Numbered from the stretch's first letter, positions 47,838 through 56,932 are shown. The stretch: DNA of 64,000 bases from Asticcacaulis sp. ZE23SCel15 (GCF_030505395.1 NZ_CP130044.1:2899001-2963000), one strand, 5' to 3'. A program made the numbers and translations. The notes: a model not told the origin generated them from the sequence alone.

Positions 47838-47906
47838 TTGCTGGACAAGGCCGGTCATTACCGATTAGGAACGGGCGAAACCATTAAAATATAAAATGAG
47901 TGCCTT

Positions 47907-48680
47907 ATGGATTTTCTGTCCAATCCTGAACTTGCCTCGCAAGCCTCTGCCTTGCTTCAGGTCGTTTTCATTGATCTGGTTATGGCCGGTGACAATGCGG
48001 TGGCCGTAGGTCTGGCGGCGGCTGGCCTTGCTGCCGCCCAACGCCGTAAGGCTATATTATACGGCCTAATCGCCGCCGTCGTGATGCGAATTGGCTTTGT
48101 GCTGGTCACCGCGCAATTGCTGCTGATCATCGGCCTTCTATTTGCTGGCGGTTTGCTGTTGCTGTGGGTAGCTTGGAAAATGTGGCGCGAACTGCGCGAA
48201 TCCCACACCCACGACGAAGCCCGCGCCGAAGCTGCCCTCGAAGACGCCACCGGTGCCGATATTAATGCTGATGGCACCATGGGCGGCGCTACCGTTCCTG
48301 CGGCCAAGCCCAAAAGCTTTAAAACAGCCGTTATCCAGATTTTGATTGCCGACTTGTCAATGTCGCTCGATAACGTGCTGGCAGTTGCCGGGGCGGCTCA
48401 TGAGCATCCGTCGATCATGGTATTTGGCCTGATTCTCGCCATTGCCCTGATGGGGGTAGCCTCGCACTTTATTGCCAAAATTCTGCACAAACACCGCTGG
48501 ATCGGCTTTTTCGGCCTGTTCGTTATCCTCTATGTGTCGCTCAGCATGATGTGGGAAGGCCACCGGGATATCGTTGTCGACCTGAATAAGGTCAGCGAAT
48601 ACAACCGGATTGTGCCCGACTTCATGGATATCACACCCAAAGATATTGAGCATTTCAGTCACAAACCACCTGCACATTAA
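47907..48680 (+). CDS. TerC-family (YjbE-like) integral membrane protein
   Basis: A 257-residue membrane protein with about seven helices. Motifs IDLVMAGDNAVAVGLAAAGL near the start and IADLSMSLDNVLAVAGAAHEH in the second half, with Asp residues inside membrane helices, are typical of TerC/YjbE. Relatives export manganese or other metal ions. A His/Asp/Glu-rich loop (ESHTHDEARAEA) lies between. A strong terminator follows. Confidence 0.9.
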   Translation: MDFLSNPELASQASALLQVVFIDLVMAGDNAVAVGLAAAGLAAAQRRKAILYGLIAAVVMRIGFVLVTAQLLLIIGLLFAGGLLLLWVAWKMWRELRESHTHDEARAEAALEDATGADINADGTMGGATVPAAKPKSFKTAVIQILIADLSMSLDNVLAVAGAAHEHPSIMVFGLILAIALMGVASHFIAKILHKHRWIGFFGLFVILYVSLSMMWEGHRDIVVDLNKVSEYNRIVPDFMDITPKDIEHFSHKPPAH

Positions 48681-48687
48681 AATGATA

Positions 48688-48720
48688 AAGGCTTCGGATC
48701 ATTCCGAAGCCTTTATTTTT
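48688..48720. terminator. Terminator between TerC gene and DUF805 gene
   Basis: AAAGGCTTCGGA (48688-48699) and TCCGAAGCCTTT (48704-48715), loop TCAT, then T residues; A residues on the left allow use from the other side. Confidence 0.92.
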
Positions 48721-49180
48721 ACGGCATGTCTTCAAGGGCTTCGTCGTAGCCTGCGTAACGGCTTGGCTCACTTACAAAAGGCGGATGTCCGTACCGGTTA
48801 GCGTGGCGCTGGCCGGGAACGAGACCGCATATCATCAGAGTCAACGCCGTCCCTATGACCGGAACAAAACTGATAACGACCAGCCACCCGGTTAGCCCCA
48901 TGTCGTGCCAACGCTTAACGGTCAGACAAAAATAGATCCAGCTTACGGGAATAAGCAAAAGCCACATCAGCCGCCGCGGCCTGGCTACCCAGGGCTCAAG
49001 CTCAGCCGTAAAGACCGGATAGAGCGTGAAGGTGCGCCAGTCATCAAGCCAGGCCTCACCCATATAGAGAAAAAATGACAACAGGATTGCTAGTCCAAAG
49101 GCAATGCCCAAGGTCCAGCTCCAGAAGGTCGCCCGGTTGATGCGCCCATTCGGATTAAGCAAGGTATCGACGATTGTCAT
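48719..49180 (-). CDS. DUF805 membrane protein
   Basis: A 153-residue protein. LLNPNGRINRATFWSW at the start, four hydrophobic segments and VKRWHDMGLTGWLVV are DUF805 marks. Role unknown; the family is found in many bacteria. A second, related gene follows on the same strand. The C-terminal tail carries a short charged part. Confidence 0.85.
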   Translation of the reverse strand: MTIVDTLLNPNGRINRATFWSWTLGIAFGLAILLSFFLYMGEAWLDDWRTFTLYPVFTAELEPWVARPRRLMWLLLIPVSWIYFCLTVKRWHDMGLTGWLVVISFVPVIGTALTLMICGLVPGQRHANRYGHPPFVSEPSRYAGYDEALEDMP

Positions 49181-49272
49181 GGCCCGCCCCTGTGAATTAT
49201 ATTTGCACCATTATAGGCACAAAACAGGGTTATGGTAAACGGCGTCTAATAGGTTACCAACTGAGGTCAGAC

Positions 49273-49680
49273 CTAATCGAATGTGGCGGCAACAGCTTCA
49301 TGATTAGCTCCTTTGGGGGAATTACCATATTTATTCCGCCCCTTAGTGCCATCAAGACAACCCAGTTCCACAAACGACCATATCCACCCTATGATGGGGA
49401 TAAGGTTGATAAAAATCCATACCCATGATTTGTCACGATCATGCCAGCGTTTTATCTGTATGCACAGGCTCGGCCATATCATGGCAATTGACAATATAGC
49501 CTCGGTGACATCCAAAATTGGACTGGTCGTATCACTCGCCAAGGTATCCAAGGTTCCGGTAGCCACCGCAACGCCGAAATATATGGCCAGATAAGCCACG
49601 GTTAACGCTATGGAATATAGCCAATAAGTCCGCCGACGGATTCTGCCTTCGGTGCTGAACAATATTTTTGCAGGTTTCAT
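49273..49680 (-). CDS. DUF805 membrane protein, paralogue
   Basis: A 135-residue protein. LFSTEGRIRRRTYWLYSIAL, IKRWHDRDKSWVWIFI and LGCLDGTKGRNKYGNSP show the same family as the neighbour at 48719. Probably arose by duplication, although the two differ clearly in length and sequence. Confidence 0.85.
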   Translation of the reverse strand: MKPAKILFSTEGRIRRRTYWLYSIALTVAYLAIYFGVAVATGTLDTLASDTTSPILDVTEAILSIAMIWPSLCIQIKRWHDRDKSWVWIFINLIPIIGWIWSFVELGCLDGTKGRNKYGNSPKGANHEAVAATFD

Positions 49681-49749
49681 TTTACCACCCCCTAACTTAT
49701 TTCAGGCTAAGTGATTTACGTAATCGCAGCAACCTTTAACTACGCAAAC

Positions 49750-51466
49750 CTACCCTTCATTCCCGCCAAACCGTTCAGCCCATTCGGTCACCTGTTCATC
49801 TTCGATCTTTTTGAACAGAACCTCACCGGATTTAACCGCCGCCCCTATAGACAGTTTCGACAATTCCGATTTGGCATCGGTCGACGGCCAGCCCAGCGGC
49901 AAGGCCACACTGACACTATCGGCGATCGATTGCGCCGCAAAGGGTATCAAGGGCTGGGCCAGCACCGCATATAGGCGCACCAGATTTAAGCCATGACGGA
50001 CAATGACCGCGGCCCGATCCGCATCGGTTTTAAAAGCCGTCCACGGGGCGGCTTCCTGCAGGTACTCATTGCCGAGAACCCAAATCCGACGCACGGCCTG
50101 CGCGGCTTTGCGCATTTCCATGGCGTCGAACGCTTCGGTTGCTTCGATTAAAAGCGCTGCCAGATCGGCATAAAGCTTATCTTCCAGCGGGCCCGCCTCG
50201 CCACCTTCCGGGACCATGCTGCCAAATTTCGACTCCGTGAATTTGACAATGCGGTTGACGAAATTGCCCAGAACATCCGCCAGATCTTTATTGACCGTGC
50301 TTTGGAACTGATCCCAGGTGAACGAAGAATCCGAGCCTTCCGGAGAATTAGCGATCAGATACCAGCGCCAGTAATCGGCCGGTAAAATCTCCAGCGCCTG
50401 ATCCATGAACACGCCACGGTTCATCGAGGTTGAGAACTTACCGCCATACCAGTTCAGCCAGTTAAAGGCCTTTAGAGTATCGACCATTTTCCACGGCTGC
50501 CCAGATCCAATGACCGTGGCCGGGAAGCTAACGGTATGGAAGGCGACATTGTCCTTACCCATGAACTGGATATAGCTGACATCGTCAGCGCCCTGATCCA
50601 GCCGCCACCAGTTTTGCCAACCATCAGGCTCATTGCGGGCATTAAAATATTCCTGAGTGGCGCCTATATATTCAATCGGCGCATCAAACCAGACGTAGAA
50701 GACCTTGCTTTCAAAGCCCTCTCTGGGTTTGCCATTTTTGGCAACCGGCACGCCCCATTTCAGGTCACGCGTAATACCCCGGTCGATCAGCCCTTCTTCC
50801 AGATGTTTATTGGCGATCGACTTTGCCAGTTGCGGCCAGGCGGACTTAGAGTTCGATCCAGGCCCGCAGTTGCGGCTCGACCTTGGTTTGCAGTAGATAA
50901 AGATGCTTGGTATCACGCACCTCCAGATTACGCGAACCCGACACCGCCGAATAGGGATCAATCAGGTCAGTTGGGTCCAGCAGGCGACCGCAATTATCGC
51001 ATTGATCGCCCCGCGCCTTCTCAAATTTACAGTGCGGGCAAGTCCCTTCGACATAGCGATCCGGCAAAAACCGTCCGTCATCGATGGAATAGACCATCTT
51101 GTCGGTGCGTTCTTCGATCAGGCCATTTTCATCCAACGCATCGCAAAACATCTGCGTAAGCGCGCGGTTTTCCGACGACGATGACCGGCCGAACCAGTCA
51201 TAAGACAGGCCAAACGCTTCACCGGCATGTTTCTGGATCAGATGCTGCTCGTCGCAGTAGGTTTTGACATCTTGCCCCGCCTTAGCCGCCGCTAACTCAG
51301 CCGGCGTACCATGCTCATCGGTCGCGCAAATATAAAGCACCTCATGACCTTGAGCACGCTTAAACCGCGCATAGACATCCGCAGGCAACATAGACCCGGC
51401 CAGATTGCCGAGGTGTTTGATACCATTAATGTAAGGCAGGGCCGAGGTAATAAGAATGCGAGACAT
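49750..51466 (-). pseudogene. metG: metG, methionyl-tRNA synthetase, broken by one-base frameshift
   Basis: The two reading frames join to a full class I enzyme of about 571 residues. The first part (50846-51466) has [19 protein letters not shown] (HIGH motif region), the CPHC/CDNC zinc site and [14 protein letters not shown], then reaches a stop after RAWIEL. The second part (to 49750) picks up with KSAWPQLAKSIA and has FYVWFDAPIEYIG, KFSTSMNRGVF (KMSKS-like) and the anticodon-binding domain. Removing one G at 50849-50851 (a C on the minus strand) restores the frame as WIESKSAWP. The gene would be essential unless another copy exists, so sequencing error, a real mutation or recoding are all possible. 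Confidence 0.85.
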
Positions 51467-51648
51467 GGCGTAGATGAGGTTCCTAAAGACAGACGCCCCT
51501 CATAACGCATTTCTGGTGACAAAACATAGACATGATACAGTTTTAAACAAAAAAGTCGGATATTTGCGATGGAAAGCCGTTGCCTTTATGGATGTGAATA
51601 GGCATAAGGCGACCTCCCGTCTGATTTTTAGACGGCTTGCTTTTGTGT

Positions 51649-51724
51649 GCCGGTTTAGCTCAGCTGGTAGAGCAGCGGTTTTGTAAACCGAAGGTCGCGG
51701 GTTCGATTCCTGCAACCGGCACCA
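51649..51724 (+). tRNA. tRNA-Thr (anticodon TGT)
   Basis: Seventy-six bases with CCA. Acceptor GCCGGTT/AACCGGC, T-loop GGGTTCGATTCCT, anticodon loop TTTGTAA, anticodon TGT. An integrase gene starts 165 bases later, so the 3' end is a likely attachment site. Confidence 0.96.
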
Positions 51725-51889
51725 GAAGTGCGTCCACGCGCGGCCAGGGACGTCTATAAAATCCTTTAGATTCATGCTATTATGCGGGTATATTCATCCG
51801 TATGTTTCCGTCCGTATCCACCTCAATTCGACGGTTTTGGGGGTATCGGTGGGGGTATCGGTTGGTCCTTTTTTAGCCGGTACCCCCAG

Positions 51890-53116
51890 ATGGCTCTAAA
51901 CGACACGTTGATTCGATCCACGAAACCCAAGACATCACCGTTCAAGATGGCAGATGATTCTGGACTGTTTCTGCTGGTAAAGCCGAATGGCACAAAATTA
52001 TGGCGTTTAAAGTATCGCTTCCTTGGCAAGGATTGCCTACTAAGCTTTGGCATATACCCTGAGGTCACCCTAAAGGACGCGCGCAGGAAACGTGATCAAG
52101 CTCGGACACTGTTGGCCGAAGGTATCGATCCCGCGGCTGAGAAAGTCCGGCAAGCGATCGCGGCGCGTCGAAATGCTGACAACACCTTCAAGTCGATCGC
52201 CCTAGAATTTCTAGAGAAGCTAGAACGCGACGGACTGGTCGAACGCACGATGAAAAAAAACCACTGGCTTGCAACTCAACTCTTCAAAGATCTGGGCCAT
52301 CGTCCCGTCGTAGAGATTGAACCGTTTGAGATTCTTACTGCCCTCAAGAAGGTAGAACGACGTGGCAGATATGAAACGTCCAAGCGGCTATGTGCGCTGA
52401 CTAGCCGCATTTTTCGCTATGCCATCATCACAGGCCGCGCCAAGAATAATCCAGCCGCATATATTGGTGAAGCGCTTGTTGCGCCCAAGGTTAAGCACTA
52501 CTCAGCTATTTACGAACCTAAACAGGTCGGTGAACTTCTGCGTGCAATTGACGGTTTTGAAGGATTTATCACGACAAAAATTGCGCTCCAGCTAGCGCCA
52601 CATGTCTTCCTGCGCCCAGGAGAGCTGCGTCAAGGTGAATGGTCTGAGATAGATCTTGAAGCCAAAGTCTGGAAAATACCCGCAGAAAAAATGAAGATGC
52701 GCTCGGATCACAATGTTCCCCTGTCACGCCAAGCGTGCGATCTGTTACAGGAGATCAAAGGCGTTACCGGTTCTGGCCGTTATATTTTCCCATCCATTAG
52801 GACCCTCAAGCGTCCGATGTGCGAAAACACCCTCAATGTTGCGCTTCGTAGATTGGGCTATACCTCAGATGAAATGACAGCCCATGGCTTTAGGACAACA
52901 GCGAGCACGCTACTTAACGAATCTGGAAAATGGAGCGCCGATGCCATCGAGAGGTCCCTCGCTCACAAAGACAGCAATAAGGTGCGGGCTGCCTATCATC
53001 GTGGGCAGCATTGGGATGAGCGTGTGCGCATGGCGCAATGGTGGTCAAACTATTTAGATACCCTCAGAATAGGTGGAGAAGTCGTGCCTTTTCTGCCAGT
53101 TTCTGGGAACAACTAG
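51890..53116 (+). CDS. int: P4-type tyrosine recombinase (integrase)
   Basis: A 408-residue integrase with an N-terminal DUF4102-like arm-binding domain (ALNDTLIRSTKPKTSPFKMADDSG and LRYRF-like KYRFLGKDCLLSFGIYPEV) and a catalytic domain with Arg in FLRPGELRQGEW, HGFRTTAST (His-x-x-Arg) and the nucleophile Tyr in RAAYHRG. ATG at 51890 gives the usual MALND/TD start; the upstream reading from 51782 is Gly-rich and unlikely. Proteins of this type insert islands at tRNA 3' ends. Confidence 0.93.
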   Translation: MALNDTLIRSTKPKTSPFKMADDSGLFLLVKPNGTKLWRLKYRFLGKDCLLSFGIYPEVTLKDARRKRDQARTLLAEGIDPAAEKVRQAIAARRNADNTFKSIALEFLEKLERDGLVERTMKKNHWLATQLFKDLGHRPVVEIEPFEILTALKKVERRGRYETSKRLCALTSRIFRYAIITGRAKNNPAAYIGEALVAPKVKHYSAIYEPKQVGELLRAIDGFEGFITTKIALQLAPHVFLRPGELRQGEWSEIDLEAKVWKIPAEKMKMRSDHNVPLSRQACDLLQEIKGVTGSGRYIFPSIRTLKRPMCENTLNVALRRLGYTSDEMTAHGFRTTASTLLNESGKWSADAIERSLAHKDSNKVRAAYHRGQHWDERVRMAQWWSNYLDTLRIGGEVVPFLPVSGNN

Positions 53117-53659
53117 ACCCAGACCTTAAGATGGAAACGATGATGGCTAAGCCCACCAACAGCGCATGAGCCTATCCAATCCGCGAAATTAAAAACCCCG
53201 TAACTTTTAACTATCGTTATAGTTCGAACTGGCTTTGAGCATCCAACTTAACTGAAAAAAGCATCTCACATGGTCACCGAGCCCCCCTTTTTAGAAGTGT
53301 TTTGAAGGTTAAGGGGAGGATCTGAGTGGCAAATTCGCGGGTAAATTTTCTGTCCGGATCGTAAGAATTTACTCACATGAGAGCATTTAGGGGACGCTGT
53401 TTCAGGTCAGACACGCGGCTCTTTCTTAATCTCACCTTGAGAAAACATCCCCAGTTATCCAAGCGATTCCATGAAGTTTTCGGTATAAATTTTAAAGAGT
53501 TTTAGCCATGCACCAAGCCTATTTTCGCTCCATTGTTTTGATAAAATTGTATCAAAAATATGGAGAACTTAGCTGAGTTTTCATGAACTTTAACTTGTGA
53601 ACGATTTCGGACAAAATGTTGATTTGGCTCGATAATACCGCACAAATTAAGGCAAGATA

Positions 53660-53893
53660 AAAGGCCGTCTCTCAGGACGGCTAAGTGCTTGTCTGCACAT
53701 CGTTTTTTCGAGAGACTTCCACTTAAAGCGAGAGACTGGTCCCTCGCAACATACTGAATTTATTCAAAAGACGAGTCTCTAAAATCCTCTCAAGTTGGTG
53801 CACGTCTGTGTAAAAGCACGATTTGAGTGCGATTTCTGGCCCCAGCCACCTTGCCCTGGCCTTTTGGCTGGCCGGGCCGGTGGCTAGAGCCAG
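53660..53893 (-). ncRNA. Predicted structured minus-strand RNA
   Basis: At 53836-53893 a 58-base sequence folds on the minus strand into fifteen base pairs with two U-G pairs, then inner GCCC/GGGC and GGCC/GGCC pairs and an AGCCAAAA loop. Read as plus-strand RNA the two wobbles become C/A mismatches, so the minus strand is favoured. About 155 bases further on, a GCCGTC/GACGGC hairpin (53664-53681) is followed by TTTTATC on the same strand, a plausible end. The 5' end and promoter are not defined. Confidence 0.4.
53664..53681 (-). terminator. Terminator-like hairpin, minus strand
   Basis: GCCGTC and GACGGC with loop TCTCAG (plus-strand reading), followed on the minus strand by C and four T residues. 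Short stem, moderate support. Confidence 0.5.
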
Positions 53894-54019
53894 AGAAAAT
53901 TTTGAAGCTCAATTCTATGTCTGCGACTGAGATGTGACCGGTAGCGGTCAAGGTGTGTCAGACGGCTATAAAGCCCTTGTCGAAGTCGCGGTAACTTAGC
54001 GCCTGACCAAGGAGCCGAC

Positions 54020-54220
54020 ATGCCTTTCAACGCCACAGACAAACTCGCATATCGTATTGATGAAGCCGTGAAGGCATCGGGCCTTGGTCGCTCGTTTCTG
54101 TATGAGAGAATGGCCGAGGGTAAATTGCGATCTGTAAAGGTCGGTGGACGCCGTCTGATCATGCGCAGTGACCTGCTCGATTTCCTCAACCAAGGCAGCG
54201 AGCCAAAGCCGTCTCAGTAA
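54020..54220 (+). CDS. AlpA/excisionase-type helix-turn-helix protein
   Basis: Sixty-six residues. RIDEAVKASGLGRSFLYERMAEGKL, RSVKVGGRRLIMRSDLLDFL is the MerR-like winged helix seen in AlpA and excisionases. Such factors bend DNA at attachment sites or activate the integrase gene. A strong AAGGAG ribosome site precedes the ATG. It stands with the integrase of the same island. Confidence 0.85.
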   Translation: MPFNATDKLAYRIDEAVKASGLGRSFLYERMAEGKLRSVKVGGRRLIMRSDLLDFLNQGSEPKPSQ

Positions 54221-54430
54221 GGCCCCTCGCCGGTCGTTCCAGGGAATAGAATTGCGTCGTCGGTCATGCAGGTGCCCGCGCAGTTAGAATTGCCTCTCAA
54301 GCCCCGTAGATAAGGCCGCATGCCCTCATCGCTCATCCATGACCATGTCAGCGCAGCGGTACTATTTGAAAGCGGTAGCCCACACCCGGCTCAGGTGCTA
54401 GACTCTGGTATCAACGCTTCGGGATTCTCC

Positions 54431-55348
54431 ATGCTGACGGATCAGCTTTCTCACTTGCCAGACACTAAACGGCGCGAACTTGAACGTGTGGTGCAGGTCC
54501 TGTTCGACGAGTTCGAGGACGCCACCAAGTCAAAGCTATCCGACAAGAAGAAGCTGGGCCGTATCATCAAAGTCATCCTGTTTGGTTCTTATGCCCGTGG
54601 CGACTGGGTTGAGGACCGGCTGTCGGGTTACCGCTCCGACTATGATCTTTTGATCGTCGTCAACAGTCACCAGTTCACCGACCTGCATGAATATTGGGCC
54701 AAGGCTGACGAGCACTTCATACGAGAACTCACTGTCACGCAGCATATCAAGACGCCGGTGAACTTCATTGTCCACAGTCTTGAAGACGTCAATGATCAGT
54801 TGGCCAAAGGCCGCCCCTTCTTCTCGGACATCGCCCGCGATGGCATCATGCTTTATGAAGCACCGGGCCACCCCCTGGCCAAGTCAAAGCCCCTGACGGA
54901 TGATGAGATCAAGGCTGAAGCTCAAGGACACTATGATCAGTGGTTATCCAACGCAGATAACTTCCTAGATCTGGCGGCCGGAGCGCTTGAAAAGGGGTAC
55001 TCTAAGCAAGCTGCATTTATTCTTCATCAGGCCACTGAGTCACTTTATCACTGCGCTCTGCTCGTCCTCACGCTTTATAGCCCCAAGAGCCACCGGATCA
55101 CTATGCTACGGTCTCAGGCTGAGGCTCTGGACGCCCGCTTGAAGGTTATCTGGCCCAGTGAGACCAAACTTCACAGGCAAGCGTTTGATCGCCTGAGGAG
55201 GGCCTATGTTGAGGCCCGCTATTCGGCAGAATACACCGTATCCCTCGAGGAACTGAATTGGCTGAACGAGCGAATTGCCGTGCTTCGGGATACGGTCGAG
55301 ACGATTTGCAAAGACCGTCTCGCTCCTAATCAGCCCGCGCTAAAATAG
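54431..55348 (+). CDS. Fused MNT-type nucleotidyltransferase and HEPN domain protein
   Basis: A 305-residue protein. The first half is a minimal nucleotidyltransferase with VILFGSYARGDW (Gly52-Ser53 on this numbering) and RSDYDLLIVV (Asp70, Asp72). The second half is a HEPN domain (about 170-300) with KQAAFILHQATESLYHCALL, SPKSHRI and RRAYVEARYSAEY. In many bacteria these domains occur as two partner proteins, HEPN as RNase toxin and MNT as AMP-adding antitoxin; here both are in one chain. ATG at 54431 fits the family start (MLTDQLSHLP); an earlier ATG at 54320 is also possible with an AAGG site. Confidence 0.85.
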   Translation: MLTDQLSHLPDTKRRELERVVQVLFDEFEDATKSKLSDKKKLGRIIKVILFGSYARGDWVEDRLSGYRSDYDLLIVVNSHQFTDLHEYWAKADEHFIRELTVTQHIKTPVNFIVHSLEDVNDQLAKGRPFFSDIARDGIMLYEAPGHPLAKSKPLTDDEIKAEAQGHYDQWLSNADNFLDLAAGALEKGYSKQAAFILHQATESLYHCALLVLTLYSPKSHRITMLRSQAEALDARLKVIWPSETKLHRQAFDRLRRAYVEARYSAEYTVSLEELNWLNERIAVLRDTVETICKDRLAPNQPALK

Positions 55349-55539
55349 TGCTACAAACTCAACACTAGCGCTATCTCAAAAGACGTGCAGACAAAGCTTT
55401 GCGCGTCACATGGCGCTATTGCTTTTATCTTGCCTTCCCTCCCTCATCAGCCTAAAACTCTCCGCATCAAAGCCAAAACCAAGCAAAGAAAACAGAACAC
55501 CTTTGAAAATGGTGCAGTTAAACAAAGGCCCGACTTAAG

Positions 55540-55772
55540 TCAGGGGCTTCTTAGCGAGTTTCGAGCCAGTGTTTTTCTATGCATCCCCAACCGACGGCCG
55601 TCTGTGAGATATTGTAATTGGCTTCGACCAGCACTTCGTTGATGCGCTCCCATTCCAGGTTTTTCAACGAACTCGGTCTTTCAGTCAGAGGCACATCAGT
55701 TGTCGGTGGGTTGCGCTCAAAGGCGGCGATAATGTCCTCAACATCCCGACCGAGACCATTTCCCACGATCAA
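55540..55772 (-). pseudogene. RegA/ActR-like response regulator fragment
   Basis: Only the C-terminal part remains: LKNLEWERINEVLVEANYNISQTA, then, after a one-base shift near 55591-55598, RLGMHRKTLARN. This is the Fis-type DNA-binding end of RegA/ActR/RoxR regulators. The receiver domain is absent and replaced at about 55760 by phage sequence on the other strand. The piece is probably a decayed host gene caught in the island. Confidence 0.65.
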
Positions 55773-56165
55773 ACCGAAGGCTCACCGGAATACTCGCGGG
55801 CCGAACGCGAAACATATAACGGCGTGGAAGCCAGCTATCACGACAAAGCTACCGGCACAAAAAAGACGGTTGTGGCCGGTGGCGGCAATGGCGACGGTAA
55901 GCCCAAGCGCCTCAAAAACACCTACGCCAGTGAGGTCAGCGCAAGGCAGGCGGCAGAGTCCGAACACAAGCGCGTGTCACGGTCAAAGGCCACGGCCTCA
56001 ATCTCTTTGGCCTTAGGCCGACCCAATATCACGCCGGAGCGGCCCATAACCCTGACCGGTTTCAAAACCGAAATCGACTGCCACAAATGGCTGGTCAAAG
56101 AGGCGGAGCACCGTATGGATGGCAACGGCGGGCTGTCGTCGCGCCTTAAGCTTGAGACGGCCTAA
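55752..56165 (+). pseudogene. Phage late control protein D (gpD) C-terminal fragment
   Basis: About 137 residues in one frame without a proper start: SHDQTEGSPEYSRAERETYNG, VEASYHDKATGTKK, TYASEVSARQAAESEHKRVS and SLALGRPNITPERPITLTGF, ending EIDCHKWLVKEAEHRM. This is the end of the tail-base-plate gpD of P2-like phages, a baseplate hub type protein. The first two thirds are lost at the junction with the RegA-like piece, and no other tail genes are in the window. Confidence 0.7.
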
Positions 56166-56718
56166 TTGAGCCATTGCTGCGTTTGCCTGATCGAATTCCA
56201 AAAATCGCGGACACTTGTCGCCAGAGTATCAAAAAAAAGGGTTGTCCCCTCTAATTTAATTCGAAAGTCAGGCCCTAAATCTCCGCCGCATATTGGCCCA
56301 CCGCCAATGCAGCTATCGCCTATTGCTCCACTCGTAACCTCAATCATAGTCATGGATATTGCTACATTCGCCGCGAATTTTGGAGCGCCGGGTGCAGATT
56401 GGAATGTGCCTGTAATCTGAGAGTGCTTTGCGCAATTGGCGATATCCCTCATCAGCGAAAAATCTTGATTTAGTGTCGCCAAATAAGCATGAAAATCGCT
56501 TTGTTTAGATACGTTAACTGAACCGCCGTTCTGATCGATAAACTTATAGTTCCCGTTAATTGAGGTCATATATGAATAATAAACCCAATCCGACATATGA
56601 AACAATGAGGACGAAAGGTGAAATGCCCGCCTAACGCTCCCTTATCAGCCATGTAGTCCCGATAATCGGGTAAAACGATCTCATCCCAAAACTTAGATGC
56701 TGAATTAATGTTTTTCAT
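56162..56718 (-). pseudogene. Gene of unknown function, broken by a one-base frameshift
   Basis: An ATG at 56718 with a strong GGAGGAGG ribosome site opens a frame with NINSASKFWDEIVLPDYRDY, then MADKG, which then runs into a stop. One base added near 56640 links it to the frame ending at 56162, continuing as VRRAFHLSSSLFHMSDWVYY, then KFIDQNGGSVNVS. Joined product about 185 residues. RRAFH-SLFHMSDW resembles HEPN-like helical proteins, a weak similarity. GC content is low compared with the neighbours. Confidence 0.6.
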
Positions 56719-56896
56719 GCCTCCTCCGCAACAAAAATTCCGCAATTAATAAACTTCGTAGCGTATCATCATTCTAAAAAAGAAAATGCTCCGACATAGG
56801 GGTTTCGTCGGATTGAATCAGGAACATCGGAATCGTGACAAATCAGTCGCACCTCGGCTGTACAATAGATCAAAAAAACACACTTTCACTATTCAT

Positions 56897-56924
56897 TTGA
56901 TATTCATTTTTCCGCATGCATAAT
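56897..56924 (+). promoter_or_regulatory. Promoter of hicAB, probably giving a leaderless mRNA
   Basis: TTGATA (56897-56902), 16 bases of spacer, CATAAT (56919-56924). Start of transcription would be near 56931, one or two bases from the hicA ATG at 56933. No ribosome site is seen, which fits a leaderless message. Confidence 0.45.
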
Positions 56925-56931
56925 ATGCATG
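56915..56931. promoter_or_regulatory. Palindromic operator overlapping the hicAB -10 box
   Basis: CATGCATAATATGCATG is a perfect 17-base palindrome with one central base. It covers the -10 box and reaches to the hicA start. HicB proteins with a ribbon-helix-helix domain repress their own operons at such sites. Confidence 0.65.
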
Positions 56932-56932
56932 C

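Larger units (their letters stand above)
53117..54019. other. Long non-coding stretch after the integrase
   Basis: No convincing gene is seen. The stretch has short palindromes (AACTAT/ATAGTT at 53209-53224; AGTTCGAACT at 53221-53230), repeated GAGAGACT blocks (near 53710 and 53730) with an inverse copy AGTCTCT (near 53783), a terminator-like hairpin and a long structured hairpin. It may hold recombination sites for the integrase and AlpA-like factor or an RNA gene. Confidence 0.5.

Noticed and set aside
53374-53502. A 42-codon plus-strand frame in the non-coding stretch after the integrase
   Set aside because: No ribosome site and no domain pattern; I prefer to call the region non-coding.
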